Of a DNA stretch of 64,000 nt, positions 26,521-34,902 are shown one piece after another. The translations under genes were made by a program, and so were the position numbers. How positions within the stretch are numbered: position 1 is the first letter of the stretch; each line of letters starts with the position of its first letter. The notes beneath the pieces were generated by a model, which was not told where the DNA came from, did not search any database, and saw only the letters and a list, made by a program, of their open reading frames with translations. Where the stretch lies: NCBI GenBank assembly GCA_002336115.1, contig DDEN01000057.1, forward strand, positions 179,206-243,205. The letters are read 5' to 3'. The stretch comes from Chitinophagaceae bacterium UBA1953 (GTDB lineage Bacteria > Bacteroidota > Bacteroidia > Chitinophagales > Chitinophagaceae).

Positions 26521-27477
26521 CTAAAATTTTTCAGCAGCACGCAGGCGTGCGCTTCTGGATCTTGGATTTATTTTCAGTTCATCAGCCGATGCTTCCAACG
26601 GCTTTTTGGTAATAATTTTAAACACCTGTTCTTTTACATCCCTTTCAAACGGGTTATACGCTTCCTCTTCAAAACTTCCTTTTTTGAAAAAGTTTTTAAC
26701 CAACCTGTCTTCCAGCGAATGAAACGAAATAACAGCCACACGGGCTTTGGGTTTCAGTATTCCCGGCAACTGCTCCAGCAGTTCCTTCAGCACATTCAAC
26801 TCATCGTTTACTTCAATACGCAATGCCTGGAATACCTGTGCGAAATATTTATTGGGATTACCCTTTACCACCGGCTGCAGTGCCTGCTTCAGTTGCTCAA
26901 TAGTTTGAAACGGATTGGTTACTCTTTGCTGAACAATTGTTGCAGCAAGGGTTTTTGCATTGGTTACTTCACCGTATTGTTCAAACAATTTATGCAGTTG
27001 CTGTTGCGAATAGGTTTGAAGAATGGTGGAGGCTGTTACCGGTTGCGACGGATCCATCCGCATATCAAGCGGGCCATCGAACCTTGTTGAAAAACCTCTT
27101 GAACCTTCATCAAACTGGTGACTTGAAACACCAAGATCGGCAAGCACACCATCCACTTTTGAAAAACCGTTAAGTTTTAAAAAGCGGGCAATGTGTTTAA
27201 AGTTGTGCGGAACAAAAACTATACGCTCATCATCGGGAAGATTGCGTTTGGCATCGGGATCCTGGTCAAATGCAACCAGCTTTCCATCTGCATCCAGGCG
27301 TTTTAAAATTTCCCGGCTGTGACCACCACCACCAAAAGTGCAGTCAACATACACACCGTTTGGCTGTATGTTCAGTGCATCAACAGCTTCCATCAGCATT
27401 ACAGGAACATGATACACTTCCTGTTGCTGGTTGACAGCATCCTCGTCAGCAGCTTGTATTTTTTTTTGTTTCGCCAT
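26521..27477 (-). CDS. rsmH: 16S rRNA (cytosine-1402-N4) methyltransferase RsmH
   Basis: 318 residues. SAM-dependent methylation of C1402 in 16S rRNA. Visible: HVPVMLMEAVDAL start, SAM loop DCTFGGGGHSREIL (45-58), ADLGVSSHQFDEGSRGFS, ALRIEVNDEL and VISFHSLEDRLVKNFF, all hallmark stretches. It starts 14 nt after mraZ; this mraZ-rsmH pair heads the dcw cluster in most bacteria. Confidence 0.97.
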   Translation of the reverse strand: MAKQKKIQAADEDAVNQQQEVYHVPVMLMEAVDALNIQPNGVYVDCTFGGGGHSREILKRLDADGKLVAFDQDPDAKRNLPDDERIVFVPHNFKHIARFLKLNGFSKVDGVLADLGVSSHQFDEGSRGFSTRFDGPLDMRMDPSQPVTASTILQTYSQQQLHKLFEQYGEVTNAKTLAATIVQQRVTNPFQTIEQLKQALQPVVKGNPNKYFAQVFQALRIEVNDELNVLKELLEQLPGILKPKARVAVISFHSLEDRLVKNFFKKGSFEEEAYNPFERDVKEQVFKIITKKPLEASADELKINPRSRSARLRAAEKF

Positions 27478-27491
27478 AACTTTTACAACAC

Positions 27492-27941
27492 CTAAGGTTT
27501 CACCATCACTTCATTCGCCAGGTTGCTGAAATCGTCGGGAGAAAGGGTTTCAAAGAACTGTTTGTACTTATTACTATCCCATATTTCTATCTTGTTTCCT
27601 TTGGCAAACAATACCACATCCTTATCCAAACTTGCAAACTCTTTCAGTCGAGCCGGTATCAGCAAGCGGCCTGCTGAATCCAGTTCAACTGCTGTAGCGC
27701 CATTCAGGAAGTAGCGCTGAAATTGCCTTACCTTCGGATCAAAATCATTTAAAGAACTAATCTGGGCAAAAATGGGTTCCCAATGTTTGGCATGGTATAA
27801 CGAGAGGCATGAGTCTAAGCCACGGCTGATCACAAACTGGCTATTCCAATCTTCCGGCAGTTGCTTTTTAAAGCCCGCCGGGAGCAGGAACCGACCTTTT
27901 GCGTCGAGCGTAACCTCATATTCTCCCAGAAAACCAATCAT
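27492..27941 (-). CDS. mraZ: Transcriptional regulator MraZ
   Basis: 149 residues with two SpoVT/AbrB-like half-domains: GEYEVTLDAKGRFLLPAGFK (6-25) and AVELDSAGRLLIPARLK (about 79-95), both holding the DXXGR loop that contacts DNA. MraZ forms ring-shaped multimers and binds repeated GTG boxes in front of its own gene, repressing the dcw operon in E. coli. Four boxes at 10-nt spacing lie 19-60 nt upstream of this start. Confidence 0.96.
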   Translation of the reverse strand: MIGFLGEYEVTLDAKGRFLLPAGFKKQLPEDWNSQFVISRGLDSCLSLYHAKHWEPIFAQISSLNDFDPKVRQFQRYFLNGATAVELDSAGRLLIPARLKEFASLDKDVVLFAKGNKIEIWDSNKYKQFFETLSPDDFSNLANEVMVKP

Positions 27942-27960
27942 TTAAATGAATTTGATATTA

Positions 27961-28000
27961 AATCTACACAATTCTACACAAAATAACACTTTTTCCCACT
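27961..28000 (-). promoter_or_regulatory. MraZ operator: four GTG boxes at exact 10-nt spacing
   Basis: Read on the mraZ strand, GTG occurs at 27999, 27989, 27979 and 27969, in the units GTGGGAAAAA, GTGTTATTTT, GTGTAGAATT and GTGTAGATTT. One box per helical turn is the known layout of MraZ targets (TGGGN-N5 repeats in E. coli; AAAGTG-type in mollicutes). The array overlaps the likely -7 element, which fits repression. Confidence 0.75.
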
Positions 28001-28012
28001 TTAGAACCAAAA
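27979..28012 (-). promoter_or_regulatory. Probable dcw promoter overlapping the MraZ boxes
   Basis: On the minus strand, CTTTTGG (28012-28006) could be the -33 element and TTATTTTG (27986-27979) an imperfect -7 element (one base short of TAnnTTTG), with about 20 nt between them. It lies about 40 nt upstream of the mraZ start. Confidence 0.45.
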
Positions 28013-28162
28013 GTGGAAAGTTTTATTTTTTCCACAAACCGCAAACCCAACAAGGCAAAGGGTTTCATTGGCAAAACCCGGAAAATTCAGTGAAGCAAAT
28101 GTGAATAGCTGTGCTTAAGCTGTGGATAAGTGAGGAGTAAATGTGAATTAGCAAAAAAGCCT

Positions 28163-28186
28163 GAAGGTTTATTCAATCAAACCTTC
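28163..28186. repeat. Short hairpin in the gap between mraZ and the next gene
   Basis: Arms GAAGGTTT and AAACCTTC with an 8-nt loop. On the minus strand a run of six T follows shortly after the stem, so it could terminate leftward transcription from outside the cluster, but no minus-strand gene lies upstream. A relic is possible. Confidence 0.4.
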
Positions 28187-28221
28187 TAATGTTTTGAAGT
28201 AATTTTTTGTAGCCGGCATTT

Positions 28222-28290
28222 GTGCAGGTGGCATCGCCTGTTGTGTCACTCACCTGTGCGTTTTGTTTTCATGGCAGCAATGTGTGAGTT
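28222..28290 (+). repeat. Dispersed repeat with GTTGTGTCACTCACCTGTGC core
   Basis: GGCATCGCCTGTTGTGTCAC and a later TTTTCATGGCAGCAATG recur in the same order at about 56642-56700 (GGCATCGTCTGTTGCCACGC, TTTTCATGGCAGCAATT). The core resembles the GTTGCGTCGCACACTTGTAC core of the other dispersed repeat. The rest of the 434-nt gap holds only the mraZ control region and a hairpin. Confidence 0.5.
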
Positions 28291-28375
28291 GGTATTGATC
28301 ATTTATCAAATTAGAAAGTTGTAAATAATAATTTCTGTTTCCTGCTTACATTCATACAACCATTGCTTCTAACTT

Positions 28376-29029
28376 ATGACCAGACAAAAGAAACTTTATT
28401 ATGTACCTGGACTAATTAGTCTTTTTGGATTATTCATTCTGCTTTTCGTATTCAGACCTTTAGAAAAATTGGAAATAAAAGGGGTAATGGGGATTCATCT
28501 TCCCACTGATGAAAGAATCATTGATCCGGAAAAATTCACAACCGGTTTTATTTATAATTTTTTAAAAAGCAAAAAAATTGAACAGGTTTACTTAGACGAG
28601 TTTGATGAAAATGGTAACATCAGTGCAAAAAAAATAAATTTTATAAAAGCAGAAGCAGAGAGGTTACAGAACTTACATGACACTTCAACTGTCTTAAAGA
28701 TATCCTTTAGTAAGGAAAATAACTATGGTAATTTTATTGAAATATTAGACATGGCTTATGCTTATAAATTTAGAAGATTCGCTTATTATGATGATGAATT
28801 TATATTAGTACCGAATAAAGAAACAACTTCATACAATTCCAAAGCACTTTTAGTAAATGAGTATGAATATGAAGGGTTTGGTAAATGGCAAATCTTTTGT
28901 TTGCAGATAAAGGATTATTATTTTGACTTTTGGAAATATTCTTTAAAGCACTTTAAGGTAATCAGTTTCGGTTTTATTTTTCTCATTCTTGTTCCGGCAA
29001 TAATCAATCTCTTTCTGAGGTTTAAATAA
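28376..29029 (+). CDS. Membrane protein of unknown function
   Basis: 217 residues. A hydrophobic segment near the N-terminus (about 9-27, VPGLISLFGLFILLFVF) and another at the very C-terminus (about 195-215) bracket a soluble, lysine-rich domain of about 165 residues, probably periplasmic. No motif I recognise. Its stop lies 10 nt from a pseudogene fragment of the flavoprotein gene found 3 kb downstream. AT-rich, accessory-like composition. Confidence 0.6.
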   Translation: MTRQKKLYYVPGLISLFGLFILLFVFRPLEKLEIKGVMGIHLPTDERIIDPEKFTTGFIYNFLKSKKIEQVYLDEFDENGNISAKKINFIKAEAERLQNLHDTSTVLKISFSKENNYGNFIEILDMAYAYKFRRFAYYDDEFILVPNKETTSYNSKALLVNEYEYEGFGKWQIFCLQIKDYYFDFWKYSLKHFKVISFGFIFLILVPAIINLFLRFK

Positions 29030-29038
29030 ACAACTCAA

Positions 29039-29160
29039 TCAAAACCCCTCCTTCCTCTTCTCATAAAAATCAAGAACGTGTTGTGGAGTTTCTGCACCTG
29101 GCTTCATGGTTGCATCTGTAACAGGAAATTCAACAACAGTTTTAACGGGTATGGTGCCGT
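29039..29160 (-). pseudogene. 3' fragment duplicated from the FMN-binding flavoprotein gene
   Basis: Read on the minus strand it encodes IPVKTVVEFPVTDATMKPGA...FYEKRKEGF-stop, matching the last 40 or so residues of the protein encoded at 32030-32695. About 107 of 119 aligned bases agree by hand count, in the same orientation. The similarity breaks off near 29160 where no reading frame continues. The intact and broken copies bracket cydAB as direct repeats. Confidence 0.8.
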
Positions 29161-29312
29161 AATTTTAATCTCAGGCTATCATTTCTTTTACATACAAAAC
29201 AACATCTTTTTGTCCACAGCGATATACCTTTCAGAGCTTTACGCAAATTAAGAAAACATTATTATTACATATTTCAAACACAGCACAACCCTGTCAGCTA
29301 TCTGCAAACCTG

Positions 29313-29320
29313 TAACTTTG
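29313..29320 (+). promoter_or_regulatory. Candidate -7 element of the cydAB promoter
   Basis: TAACTTTG is a perfect TAnnTTTG match about 130 nt before the cydA ATG. No clear TTTG lies at the -33 distance. Nothing else is recognised in 29161-29449. Confidence 0.4.
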
Positions 29321-29449
29321 CTTTAAGAAAATAAATACGGCGAAAAAGAGAATCAAAAGAGTATAATTATCAGTTGGAAAAATTCTGATTATGAAATGCC
29401 TGTTCGGGAAGTTTCTGATGAAATTCTAATCATTTAAAATTTGTACGCC

Positions 29450-30838
29450 ATGGATGTAGAGATATTAGCAAGAATACAATTTGCCTTTACAGTTGCCTTT
29501 CACTATATCTATCCGCCTTTAAGCATAGGATTAGGGTTGCTGATGGTTATTTTTGAAAGCACTTATATAAAAACCAAAAAAGAAGAGTATAAAAAGCTGG
29601 TTAAATTCTGGACCAAAATATTTGCCCTCACTTTTGGTATTGGAGTAGCTACAGGAATTGTGATGGAATTTGAATTTGGCACCAACTGGGCGGTTTACTC
29701 AAAATATGTTGGAGATATTTTTGGCAGTGCATTAGCAGCCGAAGGCATCTTTGCCTTTGCTTTGGAAAGCGGCTTTTTAGGAGTCCTTCTATTTGGCTGG
29801 AACAGGGTAAAGCCATGGGTACACCTTGTTTCTACAATAGGTGTATTTCTTGGTTCAATGTTTTCTGCAATCTGGATTGTTGCGGCAAACAGTTGGCAAC
29901 AAACTCCTGCAGGTTATCATATAGTTGGCGAAGGAATGAATGCACGGGCTGAGATTACCGATTTCCAGGCAATGGTATTTAACCCTTCTTTTTTAGACAG
30001 AATTTCGCATGTATGGTTAGGTGCATTTTTAGCCGGTATTTTTTTGGTGCTTAGTGTTCATGCTTACTACATTTTAAAAGGCAGATATATTTCAATTTCA
30101 AAAAAGGCATTTAAAATTGCATTAATAGCTGCTGCTTTAGTATCATTAAGCCAGTTGGTAAGCGGAAGCAAAGCAGCCGAAGGAGTAGGGAAAAACCAAC
30201 CTGCCAAGCTAGCTGCAATGGAAGGTGTTTGGACAGAAAAAGCCCCGGCCGAAATGTATCTTTTAGGATGGGTTGACAGCAAGCATGAAAAAACTTCGGG
30301 ATTATCAATTCCAGGCGGCCTTTCCTATTTAATGTATCGGGAGTTCAAGGCTCCTGTCACAGGTTTAAAAGCATTCAAGAAAGAAGATCGTCCTTCACAA
30401 GTTAATGCAGTTTTCCAGTTTTACCACCTGATGATCATTATTGGAATATTTTTGATAGGGCTTACTTTACTCGGCAGCTTTATGTGGTGGAAAGGAAAAC
30501 TGTTTTCTACCCGCTGGCTCCTCCGGGCATTTGTTCTCGCTGCCATTCTACCTCAAATTGCCAACCAGGTTGGCTGGTTTACCGCCGAAATGGGCAGACA
30601 ACCCTGGGTAGTATATGGCCTGCTACGGACATCTGATGCGTTTTCACAGGCTGTATCAGCAAACCAGATAGTTTTCTCATTGATTATGTTCTTTATTTTA
30701 TACCTCTTACTTTTTCTTCTTTTCGTTTATTTACTTAACAAAAAAATTAAAAAAGGAATTCATGATGAACCTGAAGTTGAGGATGGTGTTTTAAGGGAAG
30801 AAATAGTTGAATTATTAACGCATAAAACCAACAAATAA
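29450..30838 (+). CDS. cydA: Cytochrome bd ubiquinol/menaquinol oxidase subunit I
   Basis: 462 residues from ATG 29450 (an in-frame TTG at 29441 precedes it). It oxidises quinol and reduces O2 with high affinity in the inner membrane. Visible: FTVAFHYIYPPLSIGLG with the haem-ligand His near residue 17, HVWLGAFLAGIFLVLSVHA (second haem-ligand region) and AEMGRQPWVVYGLLRT (Met ligand region). The Q loop between is of the short type. About nine membrane segments. Stop overlaps cydB by 1 nt, hence coupled translation. Confidence 0.96.
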   Translation: MDVEILARIQFAFTVAFHYIYPPLSIGLGLLMVIFESTYIKTKKEEYKKLVKFWTKIFALTFGIGVATGIVMEFEFGTNWAVYSKYVGDIFGSALAAEGIFAFALESGFLGVLLFGWNRVKPWVHLVSTIGVFLGSMFSAIWIVAANSWQQTPAGYHIVGEGMNARAEITDFQAMVFNPSFLDRISHVWLGAFLAGIFLVLSVHAYYILKGRYISISKKAFKIALIAAALVSLSQLVSGSKAAEGVGKNQPAKLAAMEGVWTEKAPAEMYLLGWVDSKHEKTSGLSIPGGLSYLMYREFKAPVTGLKAFKKEDRPSQVNAVFQFYHLMIIIGIFLIGLTLLGSFMWWKGKLFSTRWLLRAFVLAAILPQIANQVGWFTAEMGRQPWVVYGLLRTSDAFSQAVSANQIVFSLIMFFILYLLLFLLFVYLLNKKIKKGIHDEPEVEDGVLREEIVELLTHKTNK

Positions 30839-31875
30839 TGCAAACTCTTTTTGGATTAGATTATCCTACTTTATGGTTTTTAGTGGTGGGGGGACTTTTT
30901 TCCGGGTATGCTATACTGGATGGTTTTGATTTTGGAGCCGGTGCCTGGCATTTGTTTTTTAAGAAAGAGCAAAGCAGGCGTATCGGTCTCAATGCCATTG
31001 GCCCGGTATGGGATGGTAATGAGGTATGGCTGGTAATTGGAGGCGGTGCTTTATTTGCAGGTTTTCCAGTAATGTATGCGGCATTTTTTTCTGCTTTATA
31101 TATTCCATTTATGCTGTTTCTTTTTTTTCTGATTCTGCGAGCAATCTCTATAGAATTCAGAAGTAAAGAAGAAATGCTTTGGTGGCGAAAAACATGGGAT
31201 ATTGTTTATGGCATTTCAAGTACGTTACTGGCCTTTCTGCTGGGAGTTGTTTTAGGCAATGTACTTCAGGGAATTGCAATAGATAAAAATCATAATTATA
31301 CCGGAAGTGGGTTTTTTGAATTTCTAAACCCATTTGCGTTATTAGTTGGCTTTACAACCTTGAGCTTATTTATGCTGCACGGAGCCATTTATTTACTTCT
31401 CAAAACCGAAAACAGGTTATTTGCAAAACTTACAATTTTAGTAAAGAAGGCAATTGCTTTTTTTCTTGTCAGTTTCGGCCTTACAACTGCCTATGCCCTG
31501 TTATTTATTCCGCATTTATCCGATGCGATTAAAACGAATCCATTAATGCTGATTTTCCCCTTTTTAGGATTCATCTCCATTGGCATTTTGCCAAAGTTGG
31601 TAGCCAAAAGAAAATTCAGATATGCTTTTTTATTCTCTGTGCTGATAATCTCGTTTATGCTAATGACAGTTGCCGTTGAGTTGTATCCCAACCTGCTGAT
31701 TTCAACACTTAACAAAGAATATACGTTAACAATTTACAACTCAGCCTCCTCCCAAAAGACACTAAAAATAATGCTGTTAATGGTAGCTATTGGCGGGCCG
31801 TTAGTACTTACTTATACTTTGTTTGTGTATAAAGTTTTTGCAGGAAAAGTTAAACTGGACGAAACGAGTTATTAG
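30838..31875 (+). CDS. cydB: Cytochrome bd oxidase subunit II
   Basis: 345 residues, about eight membrane segments, the partner of CydA in the heterodimer. Diagnostic N-terminus YPTLWFLVVGGLFSGYAILDG followed by DFGAGAWH and GPVWDGNEVWLV. No cydX-like micro-ORF was recognised after it. The 154-nt gap to the convergent flavoprotein gene contains nothing recognisable. Confidence 0.96.
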   Translation: MQTLFGLDYPTLWFLVVGGLFSGYAILDGFDFGAGAWHLFFKKEQSRRIGLNAIGPVWDGNEVWLVIGGGALFAGFPVMYAAFFSALYIPFMLFLFFLILRAISIEFRSKEEMLWWRKTWDIVYGISSTLLAFLLGVVLGNVLQGIAIDKNHNYTGSGFFEFLNPFALLVGFTTLSLFMLHGAIYLLLKTENRLFAKLTILVKKAIAFFLVSFGLTTAYALLFIPHLSDAIKTNPLMLIFPFLGFISIGILPKLVAKRKFRYAFLFSVLIISFMLMTVAVELYPNLLISTLNKEYTLTIYNSASSQKTLKIMLLMVAIGGPLVLTYTLFVYKVFAGKVKLDETSY

Positions 31876-32029
31876 AAACCTTACTCTTAACTTTTGATGT
31901 GCTATTATAATATGCAACCAAACAACCACAACAAACCGCTAAAAACAAACAGTTAATTCTTCAAGAAGGGGGACTGACAACTTATTGAAATAACATCAAA
32001 CTAAAGAGCGACGAAGAATATCTCTTACG

Positions 32030-32695
32030 TCAAAATCCTTTCTTCCTCTTCTCATAAAAATCAAGAACGTGTTGCGGAATTTCTGCACCGGGTTTCATGG
32101 TTGCATCGGTAACAGGAAATTCAACAACTGTTTTAACAGGTATAGTTCCGCACCAGTAATCCAATTCATGATCTTCTGCATTATCGTTGGGCCGTGCTGT
32201 GGCAATTTTAGCAGAGGCTGTTTCAATATCAATGGCAATAACCCTTGTTGCTTTTAATTCATTTTCATTCGGCTCACGGCAATAATCCCAGCGGTTGGGT
32301 ACAAAATGATTGATGATGGCTTTTAAACCTTCCAGCTTTTCTTCGTTAGTAAGCAGTTCACGCACTCTACCAAATATAACTGCCGACCTATAATTCACCG
32401 AATGATGAAAAGCTGAACGTGTAAGCTTCATGGCATCTAAATGAAATACACTTAAACAGGCTTCACCGTTTTCAATCAATGCGTTCGTCATCCTGTTTTG
32501 CAATGACCCATGCATGTACAATGTTTCACCACTTCTTCCAAAATTAATCGGCTGCACATAACTTTTTCCATTGAGGGAAAAAGCAACACTGCATATTTCG
32601 CATGCATCAAGTATGGCGTGAATTTCTTCCTTGTTGTAAGTTGCTTTTTTTGCTCCACGCTTAATGGTATTGTCGATAGTTTTTTGATACTCCAT
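32030..32695 (-). CDS. Pyridoxamine 5'-phosphate oxidase-like FMN-binding protein
   Basis: 221 residues. Split-barrel flavoprotein family: CEICSVAFSLNGKSYVQPIN (substrate/FMN strand), LYMHGSLQNRMTNALIENGE and VNYRSAVIFGRVRELLTNEEK are the usual strands of the Pyridox_ox_2/Nim-like group. Likely binds FMN and carries out an unknown reduction in the cytosol; a specific substrate cannot be assigned. Its 3' end is duplicated at 29039-29160. Confidence 0.85.
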   Translation of the reverse strand: MEYQKTIDNTIKRGAKKATYNKEEIHAILDACEICSVAFSLNGKSYVQPINFGRSGETLYMHGSLQNRMTNALIENGEACLSVFHLDAMKLTRSAFHHSVNYRSAVIFGRVRELLTNEEKLEGLKAIINHFVPNRWDYCREPNENELKATRVIAIDIETASAKIATARPNDNAEDHELDYWCGTIPVKTVVEFPVTDATMKPGAEIPQHVLDFYEKRKKGF

Positions 32696-32828
32696 TGACT
32701 GAAAAGAGAATAATTAAAGAATAAAAAATAAAAAACAACCATAATTGTCACGAAAAAAAAAGTTCACAAAGAATTGTTTTCTCAGTGAACTCAGTGTATT
32801 ATCAATATTCTCTGTGTTGTTATGCGAA

Positions 32829-34157
32829 TTATTTCTTTAACGGAAAATCAAGTGTAAACATACTTCCCTTCCCAACCACACTATCAGCTTTTACTTTACC
32901 GCCATGTGCTTCCACCATTGTTTTTACATAGCTGAGCCCAAGACCAAACCCTTTTACATTATGTACGTTTCCTGTGTGTGCACGATAGAATTTTTCAAAC
33001 ACTCTTGCCAGTGTTTCCTTGTTCATACCAATGCCATGATCTTCCACTGTAATGCGGATATTCTTCCCGATGTTTTTTGTAACAATCTTTAACTGAAACG
33101 AATCGTCCTTTGAATATTTAAGTGCATTATCAACAAGGTTGTTGATGAGGTTGGTTAAATGCACTTCATCAGCTTCCATTAAATCGTTTGTTGCATTGAG
33201 CTGTACATCCACCTTGCCCTGCTTTTCTTCAATCTGCAGTTGAAGATTACTGAGCACATTGCGTACAATATCGTGTACATGCACATCACGTTTGTTGAGC
33301 TGCACTTCCTGCCGCTCCATTTGTGCTGCCTGCAGAATAGTTTCCACATGTTTGTTCATGCGTTTGTTTTCATCCTTAATCATGGAAGTGAAATAATCTC
33401 TCTTTTCAGGATTTACCAGCACTTTTTCACTTCTTAATGCATCAACAGCAAGTGAAATGGTGGCCAAAGGTGTTTTCAACTCATGCGTCATGTTATTGAT
33501 GAAATCATTCTTCATGTCGCCGAGTTTTTTCTGCTGCAGCAATGTTCGTACTGTTAAGAAAAATGCGGTGATGATGATGAGTGTGAAAATAACAGCGCCA
33601 ATAATGGTCCAGCCAAGCGATTGCAGAATGTATGATTTGTAGTTGGGTACTACAATCACCAGGTATTCATCAGGCGTTAAGCTTTCAAGCAAACTTCCGC
33701 TTGCAGGGATTAATGGATAATACACACTTTTATTATGCACCGAATCAGTTGCCATTTCAACAAAACTCTGTGTTTTCATTTCAAAATGGCCGATTGCGTT
33801 ATCGCTTGCAACTGCAAATTCAAACTTTGTATCCTTGAGGTTCTGACGAAGAAATGCTTTCTGAATTTTTTCTCTTATTTCATAAAGTGTAAACCTGTTT
33901 GTTACAGAGAACTGGCGGTAGATATCATAATTATCACCGGGAAATTTCATACCCGGCATTTGCCCGGGATTGTTGAATGTTACATTTCGCTGCGATACAA
34001 GTTCCTCTCCCACCTGCTGCGCTATATCGCCCAGTTTACCGTAAAGTTGTTCTTCCCTGAATAAAGCCTGCGTACGTATCCAAGATACCTGGATAAAAAT
34101 GATACCAAGCAGCGATACGGTAATCAGCGTAATAATAACCGGAAAGATTTTCTTCAT
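32829..34157 (-). CDS. Membrane sensor histidine kinase (no adjacent regulator)
   Basis: 442 residues. Two membrane segments (about 6-24 and 180-203) bracket a periplasmic sensor of about 155 residues. Then HisKA with H-box FINNMTHELKTPLATISL (phospho-acceptor His225), N-box NLINNLVDNALKYS, G1 DHGIGMN and G2 GFGLGLSY of HATPase_c. No response regulator gene is next to it on either side, so its partner is encoded elsewhere. Monocistronic by position. Confidence 0.93.
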   Translation of the reverse strand: MKKIFPVIITLITVSLLGIIFIQVSWIRTQALFREEQLYGKLGDIAQQVGEELVSQRNVTFNNPGQMPGMKFPGDNYDIYRQFSVTNRFTLYEIREKIQKAFLRQNLKDTKFEFAVASDNAIGHFEMKTQSFVEMATDSVHNKSVYYPLIPASGSLLESLTPDEYLVIVVPNYKSYILQSLGWTIIGAVIFTLIIITAFFLTVRTLLQQKKLGDMKNDFINNMTHELKTPLATISLAVDALRSEKVLVNPEKRDYFTSMIKDENKRMNKHVETILQAAQMERQEVQLNKRDVHVHDIVRNVLSNLQLQIEEKQGKVDVQLNATNDLMEADEVHLTNLINNLVDNALKYSKDDSFQLKIVTKNIGKNIRITVEDHGIGMNKETLARVFEKFYRAHTGNVHNVKGFGLGLSYVKTMVEAHGGKVKADSVVGKGSMFTLDFPLKK

Positions 34158-34349
34158 TTATTCTTTTTTGAGCCAGAACTGTTTAAAACAAACCGATCTG
34201 ATGTTCAAATTTCAGTTAAGCAGCCTGTTTGCAAAAATAGTTGTCAAAGTAAAAGGAAATACAGCAGAATCCAATCATCTGCTGTTTTAACTTCATTTTT
34301 AACAGGAACTGTTTTTTATTATTTGAAATATACGTTGTAAATTAAATCA

Positions 34350-34901
34350 ATGATTGAACCCACAACCGGTGTTTTATTAATTTCCGATCCCTTTCTCAAG
34401 GATCCCAACTTTATGCGGACTGTTGTTCTTTTATGTGAGCATAAAGAAGAAGGGAGTTTTGGTCTTGTACTCAACCGGCCCTTTGACCTTACTCTTGACC
34501 AGTTAATGAATTTCTCTGAAGGCAGCAAAGCCCCTGTTTATGTTGGCGGACCGGTACAAATGGACACACTTCATTTTCTGCATCAGTTGCCCGATGAAAT
34601 TCCCGGCGGAATTGAAATATGTAAAGGTGTATTTTGGGGTGGAAATTTTGAAACGGTAAAAACGCTGATTACAAATAACCTGCTCGATTTAAATAAAATC
34701 CGTTTTTATATTGGATACAGCGGCTGGAGCAGTGGTCAACTGGCAAATGAAATGAACGAAAAAAGCTGGCTTACGGTTCCTGCAAGCCGCAATCTCATCT
34801 TTACAAAAAAAGTGGAAAACATCTGGAAGGACGCTGTAAAATCGATGGGTAAGAAATACGAACAGGTTATTCATTATCCCATCGATCCACAGTTGAATTA
34901 A
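34350..34901 (+). CDS. YqgE/AlgH family protein (UPF0301)
   Basis: 183 residues. Hallmark sequence GVLLISDPFLKDPNFMRTVV, LVLNRPFDLTL and FYIGYSGWSSGQLANEM. Small cytosolic protein of unsettled function, named from an alginate-regulation link in Pseudomonas. Its stop codon lies 1 nt from the stop of the convergent VOC gene. Confidence 0.93.
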   Translation: MIEPTTGVLLISDPFLKDPNFMRTVVLLCEHKEEGSFGLVLNRPFDLTLDQLMNFSEGSKAPVYVGGPVQMDTLHFLHQLPDEIPGGIEICKGVFWGGNFETVKTLITNNLLDLNKIRFYIGYSGWSSGQLANEMNEKSWLTVPASRNLIFTKKVENIWKDAVKSMGKKYEQVIHYPIDPQLN

Positions 34902-34902
34902 C

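Noticed and set aside
29039..29160. Separate small gene next to cydA
   Set aside because: It has no start and matches only the 3' end of the flavoprotein gene; called a pseudogene fragment.
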